From JBOGEB01 sp050743125 (lineage in GTDB: Bacteria > Actinomycetota > Nitriliruptoria > Euzebyales > Egibacteraceae): a stretch of 13,727 bases of DNA. The position numbers were made by a program, and so were the translations under genes. Of this stretch, positions 12,867-13,727 are shown piece by piece. Every line of letters begins with the position of its first letter. Position 1 is the stretch's first letter. The notes below the pieces were generated by a model. That model was not told the DNA's origin and searched no databases. It saw only the letters and a program-made list of their open reading frames with translations. Where the stretch lies: the NCBI GenBank assembly GCA_050743125.1, contig JBOGEB010000113.1, positions 1 to 13,727 of the forward strand. The letters are read 5' to 3'.

Positions 12867-13727
12867 GTGCCGCTGACGCTTCCACACCTGAGTCTGCCCA
12901 TCTCGCTGACCGCGCTGCTGACCGCGTTCCGGGGGTGTTTCACCGCTCCCACCTTCGCCACCTTCGCCGCGCTGGCCACCGGGTTCGTCCGCCAGACCGC
13001 AGCGCACACCGTGTGCGGCATGCCGACCCGCCGGACTGGAACGGGTGTGGCACCACAGCCGCGCGCACCGGTTCTTCCCGCAGGCCAGATGGTCCGCCGA
13101 CGCCCTCGGGCTGGCGCTGGCCGACCTGATCGTCGCCCACCTCGTCCCGCCAGGCGCGGCGTTGACCATCGCCGTCGACGGCACGCTGCTCCGCCGATCT
13201 GGCCGCAAGGTCCACGCCGCCGCATGGTGCCACGACGGCTCCGCCGAAGGCCCCAAAAAGGTCGCATGGGGCAACAACTGGGTGACCGCCGGGCTGATCG
13301 TCACCTTGCCGTGTATGGCCCGGCCGGTGTGCCTGCCCGTGCTGCTCCGCCTGTGGAAACCCAAGGACGCCACCAAGCCGGTGTCGGCCCGCCAGCCCGT
13401 CGATGCGCTCGCCGGCCGCTGCCCCGACCGGCGGATCCACGTCGTGGCCGACGCCGCCTGGGCCGCCCGCGAGCTGGCCGGCCTGCCTTCCCGGGCCAGT
13501 GTGACCTGCAGGCTGCGCCGCAATGCTGTGCTGTGCGACCTGGCCCCACCGCCCACGGGCAAGCGGGGACGGCCCCGGCTCAAAGGCAAACGGCTGGGAG
13601 CCCCCGCCGACCTGGCCGCCAAGGCGGACTGGGACAGGGCCATCGTCACCCGCTACACCCCGCGACGAGCAGATCCAGGCCGCCGAGCGGCGCTGCCTGT
13701 GGCACGGCGCCCTAGCCCGAGTTTCCT
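12867..13727 (+). mobile_element. IS transposase (DDE, IS701-like), two frameshifts, cut by window end
   Basis: From GTG at 12867 the frame reads PLTLPHLSLPISLTALLTAF, then FATFAALATGFVRQTAAHTV and CGM. At 13027-13029 an extra C in a CCC run shifts the frame. The next frame gives GLERVWHHSRAHRFF, WSADALGLALADL, LTIAVDGTLLRRSGRKVHAA (first catalytic Asp), KVAWGNNWV, HVVADAAWAAREL (second Asp) and KRGRPRLKGKRL. At 13658-13661 a CCCC run shifts it again, and the third frame continues DEQIQAAERRCLWHGALARV to the window end, before the final Glu region is reached. Layout and motifs match actinobacterial DDE transposases of the IS701/PF13546 kind. Two frame changes make it inactive as read. The GC-rich coding contrasts with neighbouring fkbM. 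Confidence 0.8.

Noticed and set aside
12720..13649. Minus-strand open frame of 309 codons across the transposase
   Set aside because: It is antisense to clear DDE transposase motifs, and its composition is that of a reverse-strand shadow.
12867..13727. Programmed frameshifting to make the transposase
   Set aside because: Two +1 changes at plain C runs are needed; there is no A/T slippery heptamer or stop-codon arrangement, and similar changes occur in unrelated genes nearby, so decay or sequence error fits better.
10813..13727. A second attachment site (copy of the tRNA-Arg 3' end) in the window
   Set aside because: Only short chance matches such as GTTCGAA near 12329 were found; the far end of the element must lie beyond the window.
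1..13727. CRISPR array or rRNA
   Set aside because: No regularly spaced repeats of suitable length and no rRNA-like stretches were seen.

Overview
The window looks like a chromosomal segment from a high-GC actinobacterium. The evidence is strong GC bias at third codon positions, the eno-ftsB pair downstream of mazG, a tRNA-Arg / argS-like / lysA / hom order, a DUF222-HNH (REP13E12-type) remnant, a tRNA without encoded CCA, and several promoters placed so close to start codons that the mRNAs would be leaderless. A deep-branching class (for example Nitriliruptoria/Euzebya-like or Thermoleophilia) is possible, but I cannot place it further by eye.

Layout. Left edge (1-1159): debris. A broken DUF222/HNH endonuclease gene and a second 84-bp copy of its HNH end face a multiply frameshifted ElaA-type acetyltransferase remnant. 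1180-2894 (minus): eno then ftsB, overlapping by 4 bases. 3078-about 4060 (plus): a membrane-anchored P-loop NTPase gene, frameshifted and cut off, lying between eno and mazG. 4106-6134 (minus): a parvulin-type foldase lipoprotein and mazG. 6315-9360 (minus): hom and lysA of the aspartate family pathway, each apparently with its own promoter. 9476-10240 (minus): two separated remnants of an arginyl-tRNA synthetase gene in the place argS usually holds before lysA. 10269-10649 (minus): a stand-alone receiver protein. 10740-10812 (plus): tRNA-Arg(CCG). From 10813 to the right end: what looks like the start of a genomic island, with three repeats, a frameshifted tyrosine recombinase, a lower-GC FkbM-type methyltransferase and the left part of an insertion sequence with a twice-frameshifted transposase.

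How the genes work together. The minus-strand core genes serve glycolysis (eno), division (ftsB), nucleotide pool cleaning (mazG), extracytoplasmic folding (foldase) and lysine/threonine/methionine synthesis (lysA, hom). All six are intact. The accessory genes are mostly dead, and about eight of their breaks are one-base indels in short G/C runs. The most notable observations are the argS ghost, this indel pattern, the repeat array between tRNA-Arg and the integrase, and two long perfect hairpins.
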